Shown here in pieces: positions 41,955-53,215 of a stretch of DNA of 64,000 nt; position 1 is the stretch's first letter; each line of letters begins with the position of its first letter. The stretch is from Heterohyrax brucei (lineage: Eukaryota; Chordata; Mammalia; Hyracoidea; Procaviidae), in contig CM053154.1 in assembly GCA_028571685.1 (NCBI GenBank), forward strand, positions 9,337,501 through 9,401,500, written 5' to 3'. The notes under the pieces are model-generated. The model ran no database searches, was not told the DNA's origin, and saw only the letters and a list, made by a program, of their open reading frames with translations. The position numbers were made by a program, and so were the translations under genes.

Positions 41955-42510
41955 TAATTAAGTCCATAAACTTAATTGTTCTAAGTGCTCCATACCTCAT
42001 TGCTGAATATCACTACAGTCACCTTTGAAGTACTCCCCTTGGGAAGCTAGGCACCGATGCCAGCGCCTCGTCCACCCCTCAAAGCAATTTTGGAACTCTT
42101 TCTGGAATGGCCATTGTGCACGGTGGCATGGTGGCAAGTTCGTGAACTTACTTGGATAGTTGTCTGTGAAGGAGTTTTTAGCCAGGAAATAAATATCTGT
42201 ACTGGAGCACCTTCCCTACTTACCTGATCTGGGCCCCAGTGACTTTTCTTCACCTGAAGATAAAGCAAATACTGAAAGGAAGACATTTGGATGACGTTCA
42301 GGACGTCAAGCATAATATAATAACAGCTCTGAAGGCCATTCCAGAAAGAGTTCCAAAATTGCTTTGAAGGGTGGACTAGGCACTGGCATCAGCGCGTAGC
42401 TTCCCAAGAGGAGCAGCACTTCAAAGGTGACCACAGTGATATTCAGCAATGAGGTGTGCAGCACTTTTTCTAGGACAAGTTTGCAAATGTAATTGGCAGT
42501 CCTCGTAGAG
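41955..42510. mobile_element. Palindromic mariner derivative, copy 2
   Basis: Inverted arms at about 41993-42125 and 42325-42455 match closely ('cctcattgctgaatatcact' versus 'agtgatattcagcaatgagg'). Between them the + strand at 42213-42250 encodes PYLPDLGPSD, the mariner catalytic motif, then a KIKQILKGRHLDDVQDVKHN-like C-terminus. Both arms are transposase C-terminal sequence facing outward. Stops and frameshifts make it noncoding. Confidence 0.82.
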
Positions 42511-42536
42511 CACAAGCATCAGACTTTTCTTTCGAG

Positions 42537-43256
42537 ATGAGCTCTCTGACTCCCAGCCCTGAGCTCAGGGCTTGCATGTGGAGAGACTTGACCGGGGACA
42601 AGCACCCTCTGAGTATCCATCAGCCCCCCATCTTTTTACTTCAAGATCATCCACATCCTATAGTGAGCACGGGGACAGAAAGGACCTCCAAGTCCCGTGA
42701 CCCTCTGGCTGGAAACCCAAAAGGCACTCTCCACTTTGTGAGTTGTGAAGAGGTTGGGACAGACTTCTTTGTACCAGGCTATCGAGCGGCCCACACTTGG
42801 AATACTGTAATAGGAGACAGGAGGAAGGAAATCTGGGCTCCCAGAAGAATTAAAAAGAAAACCATGACGACTCAGTTACTAGAGACAAGGGCCAAATGCC
42901 AGAACCATTTTCAAATGACAATTCGGACATGTCAAAGATACCCAAGAATCTTTCCCAAATTCTCCATGAATCAAAAGCCACTTTGGACCAGAGCAACTCC
43001 CCAGAGATGCAGCCTCTGCCTTTCAGGGAGGGACACTACAGTCTCCCTGGAATGCTTTCTGCAAGATTCCTCCTGCACAGGCCACACCAATGTCCTCCTG
43101 AAGGGAATGTGGCCACTTGTGCCTGCCTCTTTGATCACTTTAGGGAGAAACCCTGACAGTTTGTTGACCACCTGGAGAAATTCTGCCCAGAAAAGAAGTA
43201 GGCAGAAGCCTTGGCAAAGTGTACCCAGACATTCCACAGGAGCTGCTCTGGAATGA
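42537..43256 (+). other. Longest open frame (239 codons), probably not a gene
   Basis: ATG-to-stop frame beside the mariner element. The translation has mixed composition with no recognisable domain, signal peptide or membrane segment. Two other frames are also open here (42896-43156 +, 42971-43339 -), which argues for locally stop-poor DNA. It could in principle be a decayed gene piece, but I cannot support a product. Confidence 0.15.
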
Positions 43257-43429
43257 CTCAAGGAAAGCCATGCCATCTCACACACATTTTGGCCATACTC
43301 TTGTAGTTTGCCCCGAGGTCCTAGTCTGTGACTTGGCATGTTGGCCTCTCTTTGGTTGATCCAGTTATGATCCTTACCTACACAGGCAGAGGAGCACTGA
43401 GCACTAAACTGAATCAGATCTGTGCCTTG

Positions 43430-43540
43430 GGTCTCAGTTTCTGCCTCTGTTGAATGGAGATACCCTTATTTCACAGCACTACATAGGGCGGCCTGGGTGA
43501 CAGGCCTGGTGAGGCGCAAGCTCTCTGTCAATGGTTGTTC
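43430..43540 (-). mobile_element. MIR fragment
   Basis: 'cttgggtctcagtttctgcc' 'tctgttgaatggagataccc' is the reverse MIR core. 'gtgacaggcctggtgaggcg' is its reverse 5' side. Confidence 0.75.
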
Positions 43541-43739
43541 ACTATCAAATTATTCTTAGGAGGGCAGAGCTGCAAGTGACTTGTGAGGACCATCTAACCT
43601 AACTCCCTCCTTTTTCAACTAAGCAACTGATTCCGGAATTTGCTCTATGTCACCCCCAAACCACTGGCGGGATGAGAGCAGTGCCCACACTCCCCCAACC
43701 TCCACCTGCCACTCGCTCCCTCTCTCGGTCCTGTTCCTG

Positions 43740-44285
43740 TGACTGGTGCTCATCGATCTTGGCTGTCATCTCATTTCTGGGCTCTAGCCTGTGGGGCCTC
43801 ATGATCCCTTCTAATCACCTCTCTCCTGCAGCCACACAAGCCCCTGTCCCCCTATTCAAGGGTTTAACAAATATTTATTGAGCCCCCTCTGGCACTCACT
43901 CAGAAACACACACTGGAAAAGAATAAAAAGAAAACTAGTTTGGCCAAGGAAGAAAGCCACCCCCACCCCCCGCCCATGGTGACTGCTGCATGGGAAGGGA
44001 CACATTCTGAGCTCTGTCTTAAGAGAAAGACAGGGAGACTTAGATTAAACCTCTCGCTGACTCTACTGCTATGTCAGGGTCACCAGTCATCATTACCACT
44101 GCTGTTCCATCGTGTCATTCCCCCTCCAGGACTTTACTGGCACCTCACACTGGCACCTCACACTGGCTGAGATGTCCTCTGCCCCCTTCTCTGTCCACTC
44201 ATCCAAATAAGTCAAGGCTGCCTCCTCCAAAGAGCCTTCCCTGATCTCCCTCATTGAAATGAGTCACCTACTCCTCCGTCCCTTT
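43740..44285 (+). mobile_element. L2 LINE remnants
   Basis: 'gcctcctccaaagagccttc' 'cctgatctccctcattgaaa' is a hallmark L2 3' region. 'catgatcccttctaatcacc' 'tctctcctgcagccacac' upstream fits L2 too. A 13-bp tandem duplication 'tggcacctcacac' occurs at 44138-44163. Confidence 0.6.
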
Positions 44286-45035
44286 TTTGTTCCCCGGAGA
44301 TCCCGTGCAGGCTTCGTGGGGTCCTCTGACGGCTGCATTATATAACATTTCACTCGTGACTGAAACATCAACACACACTCCCCTCACTCTTTCCCCTCAA
44401 GCAGGAAGGGGTGCCTATCCCCACTTCCTGGTATCCCAGACTGCCCGGCGCTATGGCAAGGTGTGTGGGAGATGGTCCTCTGGGCTTTCCACTCATCCTG
44501 GCACCCATTCACTCACATGTGGCCCTCATCAGGCCTGTGAAGCCATCATGAGTGCCATATTGAGCTCTTGGTCCTCTGAGGGCACCTGGCAGGACCTAGG
44601 GTTTAGGAAATTCAGGGATGTGATTGCCAGGATCCTGGGGAAGGAAGCCCTCCTAAGAAGTCCTCAGTCCAGCCCTGACCACATCCATCCCCAGCCTGAA
44701 TTGAGATGCTCCACTCTTCCCTGACCTAGAATTCCTAGGCCAGCCCTGAAGCTAGCAAAGAGGCCTTCACCTCATCAGCTCTGCAGCCTTACCCACCCCC
44801 TGGGTAAAACCTCCTTCTTTACCCAGAAAAAACAAGGGCAACCAGCAGCTCTGACTGTTGGCACGCTCTGCTCTTCAAGGCAGCACTCTCTAGCAGAGAG
44901 GCCAACCACACCTGAGTTCCAGGTCCCAGCTAAGTGCCTCATCCCGAAAGCACCTCTCTCACCTCCTGACAGCAATTGGCCCAGGGGAGCTTGCCTGCTC
45001 TCATGAGAGCTCTTCTGAGAGCTTGGCGCAAAGGG
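44286..45035. other. Single-copy sequence, nothing recognised
   Basis: A 145-codon open frame (44287-44724, +) has no motif and no splice context. No repeats are visible. Confidence 0.4.
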
Positions 45036-45039
45036 TCAC

Positions 45040-45320
45040 ACTTTCTTTGCAATCTCAGACCACATGCAACTTCTCTGAAACTCAGTTTCTGCATCTGTAA
45101 AACCCACCCACCCACTGCTGAGTCAAGTCTGACTTGCAGAGACCCTAGAGGTTAGAGTAGAACTGTGCCACAGAGTTTCAAAGGAGTGCCTAGTGGATTT
45201 GAACTGCTGACATTTTGGTTAGCAGACTACACCACCAGGGTTTCCCATCTTTAAAAAAGAGGCAATAACCTGGTCCCCACTCCCCAGAACTGCTAGGTAG
45301 ATTATGTCCAGGTGTGTGTG
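45040..45320 (-). mobile_element. MIR interrupted by an AfroSINE
   Basis: Left piece 'tctctgaaactcagtttctg' 'catctgtaaa' (45072-45101), right piece 'gaggcaataacctggtcccc' to 'gtagattatgtccagg' (from 45259). The SINE at 45102-45246 separates them. The two pieces are colinear in the reverse MIR. Confidence 0.78.
45102..45246 (-). mobile_element. AfroSINE inserted in MIR
   Basis: 'acccacccactgctgagtca', 'ttagagtagaactgtgccac', 'tagtggatttgaactgctga' and 'accaccagggtttcc'. The reversed head is shortened by about 15 nt. Confidence 0.88.
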
Positions 45321-45407
45321 CAAAAGAGCCTGAGGATGGAGATAACAATGGTGCGGACGAGGGACCACCATGTAGAAAAGTCTAGAGGTAAACAGCATTA
45401 AGAAATA

Positions 45408-45570
45408 ACCATGTATACATGACATCAAGTCGATTCTGACTCACAGTGACTCTATCAGATAGAGTGGCACTGCCCCACAGAGTTTCTAAGGAGCACCTAG
45501 TACATTTGAACTGCCAACCTTTTGATTACCAGCCATAACACTTAACCACCAGGCCACTAGGGTTTCTTAT
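45408..45570 (-). mobile_element. AfroSINE, common form
   Basis: 'catgacatcaagtcgattct', 'tagagtggcactgccccaca', 'gcacctagtacatttgaact' and 'taacacttaaccaccaggcc'. Confidence 0.88.
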
Positions 45571-45649
45571 GGAAATAACAGAGGACTGAAAAAAAGGAAA
45601 AAAAAAAAACAGGATGGCCAAAGTGCAGAGTAAACTCACATCAGGTGCC

Positions 45650-45990
45650 AGCTCACAGCTCACTCCTTGTTTCTCCTACAAAGTCTTCCTTCACACCCAC
45701 CCCTATCCCTCATCAAGTTCTGTGTATGATCTTCTCCACATGACCCCATAAAAAACTGACCACCTTACACTGTAACTGCTTGTTCACTGCAGCTCTTTCT
45801 TCCTGTAATGTCAGCCCTGTGATGATCTAAAGCACCACTCCAGGCCCAGGCACCTGGCACTGTGTCTGCTTATGGTGAGTAGTTTATACAGACGGATCAC
45901 ATGAGTGCATCCATCTCAGTATACTCCCAACATCCAATACAGGGCTTGGGGCACACAGACCCTCTAAAACTGTTCACAGAATATTGAGTG
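45650..45990 (+). mobile_element. L2 LINE 3' end
   Basis: 'acaaagtcttccttcacacc', 'ccttacactgtaactgcttg' 'ttcactgcagctctttcttc', and 'caggcacctggcactgtgtc' follow the L2 3' terminal order. It ends around 'atattgagtgaaagc'. Confidence 0.62.
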
Positions 45991-46014
45991 AAAGCAACAC
46001 TGACTGCTGTCTTA

Positions 46015-46510
46015 TACTGCATTCTCTAGAGAAGCAAAACCAGTAAAGTATATAAATACATAAAGATTTGTATCAAAGAAATGACTCATGCAGTTGTAGA
46101 TACTGGAATGTCCAAAGTCAGTGGATCAGGATAGAGGCTTCTCTTGAATCACATAGCCACAGGAACTGGCAAACCCAAGACTGGCAGGCAGGAGAGTAAG
46201 GCTCTTGCTCACAGGCTGTGAAGATCAAAGAATCTCAAAATTGGTAGGCAACACTGCAAGGTATCTCCTGATTCATGTAGCTACAGGGACTGTTGCACAC
46301 AAGATTGGCAGTTTGGAGAGGAGGGCTGCTGCTCACAGGCTATGAAGATCCACGAATCCCAAGATCAGCAGATAAGCTGATAGCTCAAGCCCCAGGAACT
46401 AGAGGTCTGATAAACAAGAGGCAGCCAGCCACAGGATCCAGAGCGAGCAAAAAGGCCAGAACATCTACTTGGAGCCACACCCCCAAAGACAAGTCCTATC
46501 AACTGATTGG
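46015..46510. mobile_element. LTR-like ancient repeat with internal tandem duplication
   Basis: Starts 'ctgcattctctagagaagca' 'aaaccagta', a common mammalian repeat opening. Two ~125-bp tandem units follow (46126-46255 and 46260-46385), sharing 'ctcacaggct[g/a]tgaagatc' and 'gaatc[t/c]caa'. The right end is 'tcctatcaactgattggctt'. I recognise the pattern but cannot name the family with confidence. Confidence 0.5.
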
Positions 46511-46945
46511 CTTGTTGTTGTTGTTGTTAGGTGCCATCAAGTCGGTTCCAACTCACAGCAACCCTATGAACAACAGAACGAAGCACTGCCTGGTCTCGCA
46601 CCATGTCCGCAATTGTTTTTATGCTTAAAACCACTGTTGCAACCGCTCTGTCAATCCATCTTGTTGAGGGTCATCTTCTTTTTCGCTGATGCTCTACTCT
46701 ACCAAGCCTAATGTGCTTCTCCAGGGATTGATCCCTTCTGACAACATGTCCAAAATATGTCAGACATAGCCTTGCCATCTTTGCTTCCAAGGACCACTCT
46801 AGTTGTACTTCTTCCAGAACAGATCTGTTCATTGTTTTAGTGGTCCGTTGGCTATTCACAGCCAATTCCATTATGGATGCAATCATAACATAAACACCGA
46901 GAATCACGATCCAATCAAGGTGACACTCGGTCTTAACCACCATAG
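46511..46945 (-). mobile_element. RTE-clade LINE 3' end with (GTT)n tail
   Basis: On the minus strand this runs from coding sequence (FGHVVRRDQSLEKHIRLGRV in the frame 46671-46943) into the terminal 'gttggaaccgacttgatggc' and an (AAC)n tail, seen here as (GTT)n at 46513-46529. RTE elements end in short tandem repeats and not poly(A). One frame break near 46670 separates the C-terminal piece. Confidence 0.88.
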
Positions 46946-47640
46946 CTGCTGACTTGACTCAGTGGTCTTGCCTGAGAATATAAGATCCCTCCTCACCCAG
47001 AGGACTCCTGGGCAAAAGTAAATAGCTTGCGTATTCTCCTCTAACAAGTAAAAGAAAGCAACAGCATTCCTGAGATTTCCACCTGAACCCTGGATGACTG
47101 AAGATCACAAGAGAGTTGAGGCATTCTGCAGGTGATGTGGACACTAAACATGCAAAGTTTCCAGTACACAATCTGACTAATGTCCCTTCTCCCACAAAAC
47201 ACACAGTCTGTGTTTTCTCTACTCTCTGGAGCTCCATGTCTCTCCCAGCGACAAAGGCTGCGCATGCCACCCAAGAAGTGGGCACCTTTGGTGTTTCTCC
47301 TTGTGGACCTTTTCGTGTAGAACCAGAAGACCAGTAGGTGAGAAGTACCTCTTCTGTTCTGGCCACACGACAGCTTACCAAAAGGTGGTCCCACAGCTCT
47401 ACTCCTTCCAAGGTTGCAGACAGGCCAAAAAGGTCACCCTCCAGCCTCCCAAGAATGAGATTTTAACTTGGTGAGTATAGATTTCAAAAACACAGAATAA
47501 ATCCTCTCCTTTCAGTGACTGGAACAATCAAAAGAGAAAACCTTTTCAGTCTTGATAAGTTCTGCCCTTTGGCCCCCAACTCTCTTTTTCACACTCGCTG
47601 ACCAATTTATCTAAGATCAGTCTCTTTCCCCACATATCCC
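46946..47640. other. Single-copy sequence, nothing recognised
   Basis: A 150-codon minus frame (46959-47411) and an overlapping 117-codon one (47041-47394) lie here without recognisable domains. The first begins in plausible unique sequence but has no splice or family support. Confidence 0.35.
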
Positions 47641-47644
47641 CAAA

Positions 47645-48009
47645 AGCCACTGATCTTTTTATATTCTATGACAAAGAACATCAAATATACCATGGACTTC
47701 CAGGAGAACAAACAAATCAGTCTTAGAAGGTAATATAACCAGAATGTTCTCAGAAGCGAGGATGGCAAGACTTCCTGTGAACGTACCGTCAGGAGGGACC
47801 AATCATTGGAGACGAACATCCTGTCTGCTAAGAAGGGGGCAATAAAAGGGAAGGAGGCCCACCGTGAGACAGAGTGACACAAGAACCACGACAACGAACC
47901 CAAACCTACCAAGAAGCATGAAAAAAACACCAGACCAGGCAACGTTCTGTTCTGTCGGCCGTAAGGTCTCCGTCAATTGAAGACGACTCAATGGGAATTA
48001 ACAACAATG
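47645..48009 (+). mobile_element. RTE-clade LINE 3' end
   Basis: 'accatggacttccaggagaa' 'caaacaaatcagtctt', 'gaagcgaggatggcaagact' and 'cagaccaggcaacgttctgt' lead to 'gaagacgactcaatgggaat' and an (AAC)-like end 'taacaacaatg'. It lies in the opposite orientation to the RTE copy 700 bp upstream. Confidence 0.85.
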
Positions 48010-48780
48010 GGGGGGCGGAGGCTTAAACAACATAAACAAAAGGCAATCTGCGTGAAAAAGGAAAAATATATATTTCACACCAGGCAAGAAAGCTGTAAAA
48101 CCAACACTGGTGCCGGAATGGCAAATGAGTGGGCGATCTTCCTCCAGCCCACCATCCAAGCGGGGGCTGGTGCTCTTGAGTGCATAGCGGGGAGATTCAC
48201 AATAGAGGTTGCTTTTGATTCGAAGGTTTGCTTTTGTTTGCTTGCCTGTTTGGGGCCTTTGTTTGTTGGCTTTGTGGGGCTTTGCTTTTCATTTGTTCCA
48301 ATCATCTTTGTGAAAAAGATTTGTTCTGTCATCTCCTGCCTGCAGCCTTCAGCATTTGATGTGGAAAGATGGGACTGAAATACAGCACTTGAGAAACCAG
48401 AGTTATTTAGACCAAGAACAGCCATTCCCCTTTCTTAAAGAATCTGTTGTGAGCCCAAACTTTCCAGCAAGACATTGCTGATTGAAAACTGAAGTCAGTA
48501 TGCCCTGGGATTGCCCAAGTTTTTAAGCCACCAGATGAGGATTTAAAAATGAGAGACATTCCGCAAGTTTTCATCAGCCCTGCCTTTCATGACTGCCATC
48601 CGCCAACTGGAAGAACAAACTTAACTTTTCTAAACAAAAATAATTTCATCATTTTGTGTGGCATTAACACCCCACTATTTCTATATGTTATCTATATTTT
48701 TCTTGTTGACATCCAACCAATTCAAAGCTAAAAAAAAAATCCATCCTCCAGTCTTTCTGTGGGTCGTAAATCATAAAAAG
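48010..48780. other. Single-copy sequence, nothing recognised
   Basis: A G run at 48010-48016 and a T/G-rich stretch at 48215-48300 stand out. A 133-codon frame (47977-48378, +) starts inside the RTE end and is chance. Confidence 0.4.
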
Positions 48781-50350
48781 GTTATATTTTATGAAAGCTG
48801 AACTGAGAAGTAAACAGCATATTTATATCCAAAGAGTTTCATCTATTAAGCAGCAATGACAGGGCCCTGTGGGCCAGAATCTAGTTTTCTTACTTAAAAA
48901 GCTTAGTTCTTTTGTAGACTCCTGCAGGGACCTATAACAGTTGGAATTGGGTTTTTTATGCCTTTGAGGCCTCCAAATGAATGTTACACTTTTCCATTAT
49001 TTTCTTTGTTCTTTTGAGAAAACTAGGCTACCTGCTTATTGCCTAAAACCTACACCCCATGACTGCACTGTCATAAAATCTGTCTTCTGCCCTCTCCTCC
49101 CACGTCTTATCAACGTCTCCCAACTTTGTTTAGACTCCAAGCCTAGCCAGGTTACGATGCACTCATCTGGGGGGAAGGGCTCCTGGTGGTGGGGTGAGCT
49201 GATAGATGGCATACCCCAATAAAACTGCAGCCCAAGGGCTACTCAATAGCCTTGACCTCCTCTGCCTTGCAAAAATCAAAATAAAGAAGCTTACATCTTA
49301 ACATCTCCCTTGCTCTAGCTCAAGAAATGCCTCAAGTCTCCTGACTGTTGGACGAGATGGTACACGGCTGAAATAAAAATACCCAAGTCTGGCTCTTGCA
49401 TTTCACATTACTGCCCGCTATTAAAATGTTAGTGGGACAGCCCCTCAAGCTATTAAAAGATGATGCACCTGCCTTGTCTACAAATCGTGTGATTTGTGAT
49501 CATGAATATATACCTAGGGCTATGCAGATATAGCTCTGGATTTCATGCCACGATTACATCAGACAAGTAGGCCCAGGATCAGAGTCGGCTGTGTGATCAC
49601 CCTGCAACTAGCCAAAGAATCACGAACAATTAAGAAAACGAAATAGCTGAGTCTCAGTCCTCTTTCTACCCACTTGGAACACACATTTGTTCTTTTGATG
49701 TCCTGTGTGAATAGGGGTGCTTTATCTGACTGGTGATGGGCTAAACAATGCATCCGAGTTGTAATATAGGACTCAATTTGCTGGGACTGTCATGTGAGGG
49801 TCCCGCACAATTTATTGAACACTGCAGATGAAAGACAGAAAGGGGAAAAAAATGTTAAAACTGACCACTTCTAAAATGAAGAAAATAGGGCAGTCAAGGG
49901 TATTGTAATATACTTTAATCTTCCCTAATGTAGCAAAATATGAAATGCATTAAATCTTCCTTTGAAATGGATGTGGTCGGATGGCTTGAGCACCCAAATC
50001 TAGTTAATAAATGCATTGTTGAGGCAAATAAACAGGAAAGAAGCAGTGAAGGAGTGATCTGCGCTTTATACAACTAATTCAAAAGATGAAAGGCAGAAAA
50101 ATTAAAGTTAAATTCACATAAATATGAGAGCCAGGGAGAGGAGTTGCAGGTGTAAGCACAGGAAGGCTCAGTTGGTGTGGCCAAAAGCCGGCACTTCCTG
50201 CTCAAGAGCAGAGTCGGGGACGATGAAAGGGTTTCAAGGGATTCAATAATTAACATTTTAAAAGGTTTTCTTCATAAAAAATGATCTGACAATAATAGCA
50301 ATTTAATCATTTTATTTGAAAACATTAAATTGATTGCAAGTGTTCCTTTG
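48781..50350. other. Repeat-poor AT-rich block, candidate conserved elements
   Basis: Over 1.5 kb with no recognised TE, unusual for this window. Sub-blocks such as 48780-48970 and 49390-49560 carry TAAT/ATTA cores and 'cgtgtgatttgtgatcatga'. The section 50080-50350 includes 'ttcaataattaacattttaa' and 'gcaatttaatcattttattt'. Absence of TEs can mean selection against insertion. Confidence 0.35.
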
Positions 50351-51285
50351 TGTGGAAGTGGTGTTGACTGACAGAATTTGGATGAACTTATCCAATCAGA
50401 TTTCCATTTGAATCACCTTAAATGGAGCCAATACAGAGAAAGAAAGCTGGATGAAGAGGGGACTCGACGTGTACTCAGCAGTCCTTCACAAAGAGCCTAC
50501 AGCCACCTACTTAACCTGCCTTCTTGGCTGCTTATAACCAAGAATACAACCAATGGAACTCAAACCAAAATGACAAAGAGCCCACTGGGAAGATGCAGTT
50601 TATCAGGGAGTGTCACTCTTGTCCACATGCACCACCCCACCTGCAAAAATGGCCTCAGGGGCATATTGTCTTCTCCATGAAAGAGAAACTAGTTCTATTC
50701 AGTTAACCCAGTGCAGAAAGACGCATCTTGGTTAACCTTAAATTATAAGAACACAAAGGCTTCAAACCTATTAACTTTTAAAGCATTATAAATGAGACTT
50801 TGTCCCAGGGTCAGAGTACATGAAGCCCAGTGCACTGACATTCTTTAATGTGATCTTTATGTGGGAGATGCTTTTCTTGCAAGGAACAGAAACCCACTCA
50901 GACTTCCTGGGGTGGGCAGGGGAAAACCTAGCCATAGACCTCATGAGGGGACACCATAAGGACCCAAAGCTGGATCTCTGTCTGGGTCTACCTCTGTATC
51001 CGTCAGCCTCTCTCTGTCCTTTCATGTGGTCAAAGAGGGACATTCTCCACAGCCTGACACTACAAGTCTTTAGTACAGACACAAAATGGAGACCAATTTA
51101 CATCTCAGAATGCCAACTCCATTCTTAAAGAGGCTGTAAAGGCCCAGCTTGGATCCAGCTGATGATCAGGAGGAGGACACCCTCCTGACATAATGGCAAA
51201 GGCACATGGGACATGGGGACAATTCTCAAAAGACGGGAGAATGGGCCAGGAAGATGCCCTAAATGTACATATTACATCAGAGCCA
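50351..51285. other. Single-copy sequence, nothing recognised
   Basis: No TE or exon identified. The overlapping ~100-codon frames on both strands near 50786-51128 are shadows of each other and lack motifs. Confidence 0.4.
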
Positions 51286-51289
51286 GAGA

Positions 51290-51480
51290 GTATAAAGAGT
51301 AAGAACACAGATTCAGACATCAGACTGCCTAGCAGTACAGCCTTGGATTATAGTCTTAAACCCTGTATCTCTGTTTCCTCATCTGTAGATTGGGTTGATA
51401 AAAGCACCTATCTCATAAAGGGTGTTGATGGAGAATTAAACGAATTGATATGGATAACGTTTTAGAAAAGTATCTGGCAT
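51290..51480 (-). mobile_element. MIR SINE (reverse)
   Basis: 'aagaacacagattcagacat' 'cagactgcc', 'ctgtatctctgtttcctcat' 'ctgtagattgggtt' and 'ggagaattaaacgaattgat' 'atgg' run in reverse MIR order, ending 'agtatctggcatac'. Confidence 0.85.
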
Positions 51481-51484
51481 ACAT

Positions 51485-51640
51485 ACCTCCCCAGCAACTG
51501 TCAACTACTGTCATTACCACTTTTGTTAATCCTTTTTTTAGATGAGAAAACTGAGCTTCAGAAACGTTGAGTGGCTTGCTCACAGATGTACACATAGTAA
51601 GTGGTGGCCCCTGTCATCAAGACCTTCTTCATGCTACGGC
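51485..51640 (+). mobile_element. MIR SINE (forward)
   Basis: 'ttagatgagaaaactgagct' 'tcagaaacgttgagtggctt' 'gctcacagatgtacacatag' 'taagtggtggc'. Together with the preceding reverse copy it forms a back-to-back MIR pair. Confidence 0.82.
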
Positions 51641-51644
51641 TTTG

Positions 51645-52795
51645 CTAATCCTCCATCAAAGCAGGACCAAGATAAGCGGCCTCGCCGACAGGCTACTGTC
51701 TTACACCATTCATCCATTCAGTCCTCAATAAACATCCTCTGAGTGCAATCAAAGCTATATCTTGCCTTACTTATATTTAGAAGAGAGAAAGGGCTGAGGA
51801 GAAAAGGTGAGCCCAAGGGGCAGTACCCTATCCTGCAGCCCATTCATCAAAACTAAGGTGATATGGCTTATCACACCCACTTTCCCTGAGGACCCTCTAG
51901 TCACGGTCACTCAGACTTACCCTTCATCCCAAGAGGTCTTCCGGAATGTTCCTTCCAGCCATACATTGTAATCCTCCGTCTGGAGCAAACTGAGTACACT
52001 TAAAACTCCATCTCACTGTGCTTCCGAAGATGTGATGCCACTGCAGAGGGCATGAGACTTTGTCGGTGCTCAATAAATGGTAGCCATTACTGTTCTAGAG
52101 AGAACAGACAATGGCCAGGCAGCCACAGGCTCTGGGACAGCACCAGTCCACACCTAGTGCCAGCGGTAATGCTCTCCTACTAAGCTCTGCTCAGACTTCA
52201 ACAACAGCCTCTTGATTCCAACACAGCCAACAATTGTGGATAGGGCTTTGGCCAACCCAACGTCACGACATACTTTTGTTGTCCAGAGAGCTGTGGGCAG
52301 GGCAGGCTTTCCCACACTGTTCTCTAGAACCTGGAGGTTCTTCTGCTTGCTCAGGGGGTCTTCAAACATTCAGTTAACCTTTTGCTGTATGCATTTCTTA
52401 TAAATGCATACCTTCCAAATTTTAACACAGTGGAGATTCTTCAACAGGTTAACTAGCTACTTGGTTCTGAACATACCTTTGGACACATTTTCTTCTTTAT
52501 TACTGTTTAATTGATGAGTAACCTTAAATTTCTAGGTGAGCTATGTTTAACAGTTACCATTTGCAAAGAAAGGCTTATCCACTTGAAGCAGGAATTATTC
52601 ACTGCTATTAAAAAATGTTTTAAACTGAATTGATGCTGAGAATGATATAGGACACAGACATAACTCATAACTCCAAGTTCAAACAATTTCATGGTTCTCA
52701 TCGATTGATTTTTTTTTTAATAGTGTTGATTTGAACTTCTAAAATAAATTTATACTGGAAAAACACCAAAAAGCTCCCGACAAAGCTCACAGGCC
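51645..52795. other. Single-copy sequence, nothing recognised
   Basis: AT content rises after 52400. A MIR-like scrap 'tcggtgctcaataaatggta' lies near 52056-52080. No gene evidence. Confidence 0.4.
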
Positions 52796-53019
52796 ATTAC
52801 CCTGAAGCCCAGACAGTAAAGGAGTCCAGTGCTCTCCCCTGCATAGACCAAAAGATGGAAGATTCAACTCGTCTCTTTTCCCTCCTTAGGTCTCCCAGGA
52901 GACTTGGGCCCCTGGCTGCCAGATTCTCACCACTCACATGGTTCCCACAGCAAACTCGGCCTTTCTGTACCTCTGACAAAGAGACTATTTCACCAGACTT
53001 AACATTAGAAAGAATAGGA

Positions 53020-53100
53020 GGCACACAGAAAAAAGACTGGAAAGAAATATACAAAAATATTAACAGTGCTTTTCTCCCAGGAATGGGATTCTGAGTGATG
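53020..53100 (+). mobile_element. L1M/HAL1-like 3' scrap
   Basis: 'aaaaaagactggaaagaaat' 'atacaaaaatattaacagtg' and 'caggaatgggattctgagtg' resemble the 3' end of old L1M/HAL1 elements. The minus-strand ORF across it therefore includes repeat-derived codons. Confidence 0.55.
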
Positions 53101-53215
53101 GCATATTCTCTGTTTTCTATTAAGCCCTCAATCTCAGGGTAAGATTGACACAGAATGACAGTACCTTCAGGTACAATAAAATCACTGTTGTCATGAGGAT
53201 GCTGAACATACTCAC

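Noticed and set aside
42537..43256. 239-codon open frame as a gene
   Set aside because: No domain or codon signal; two other frames are also open across part of it. Listed only with low confidence.
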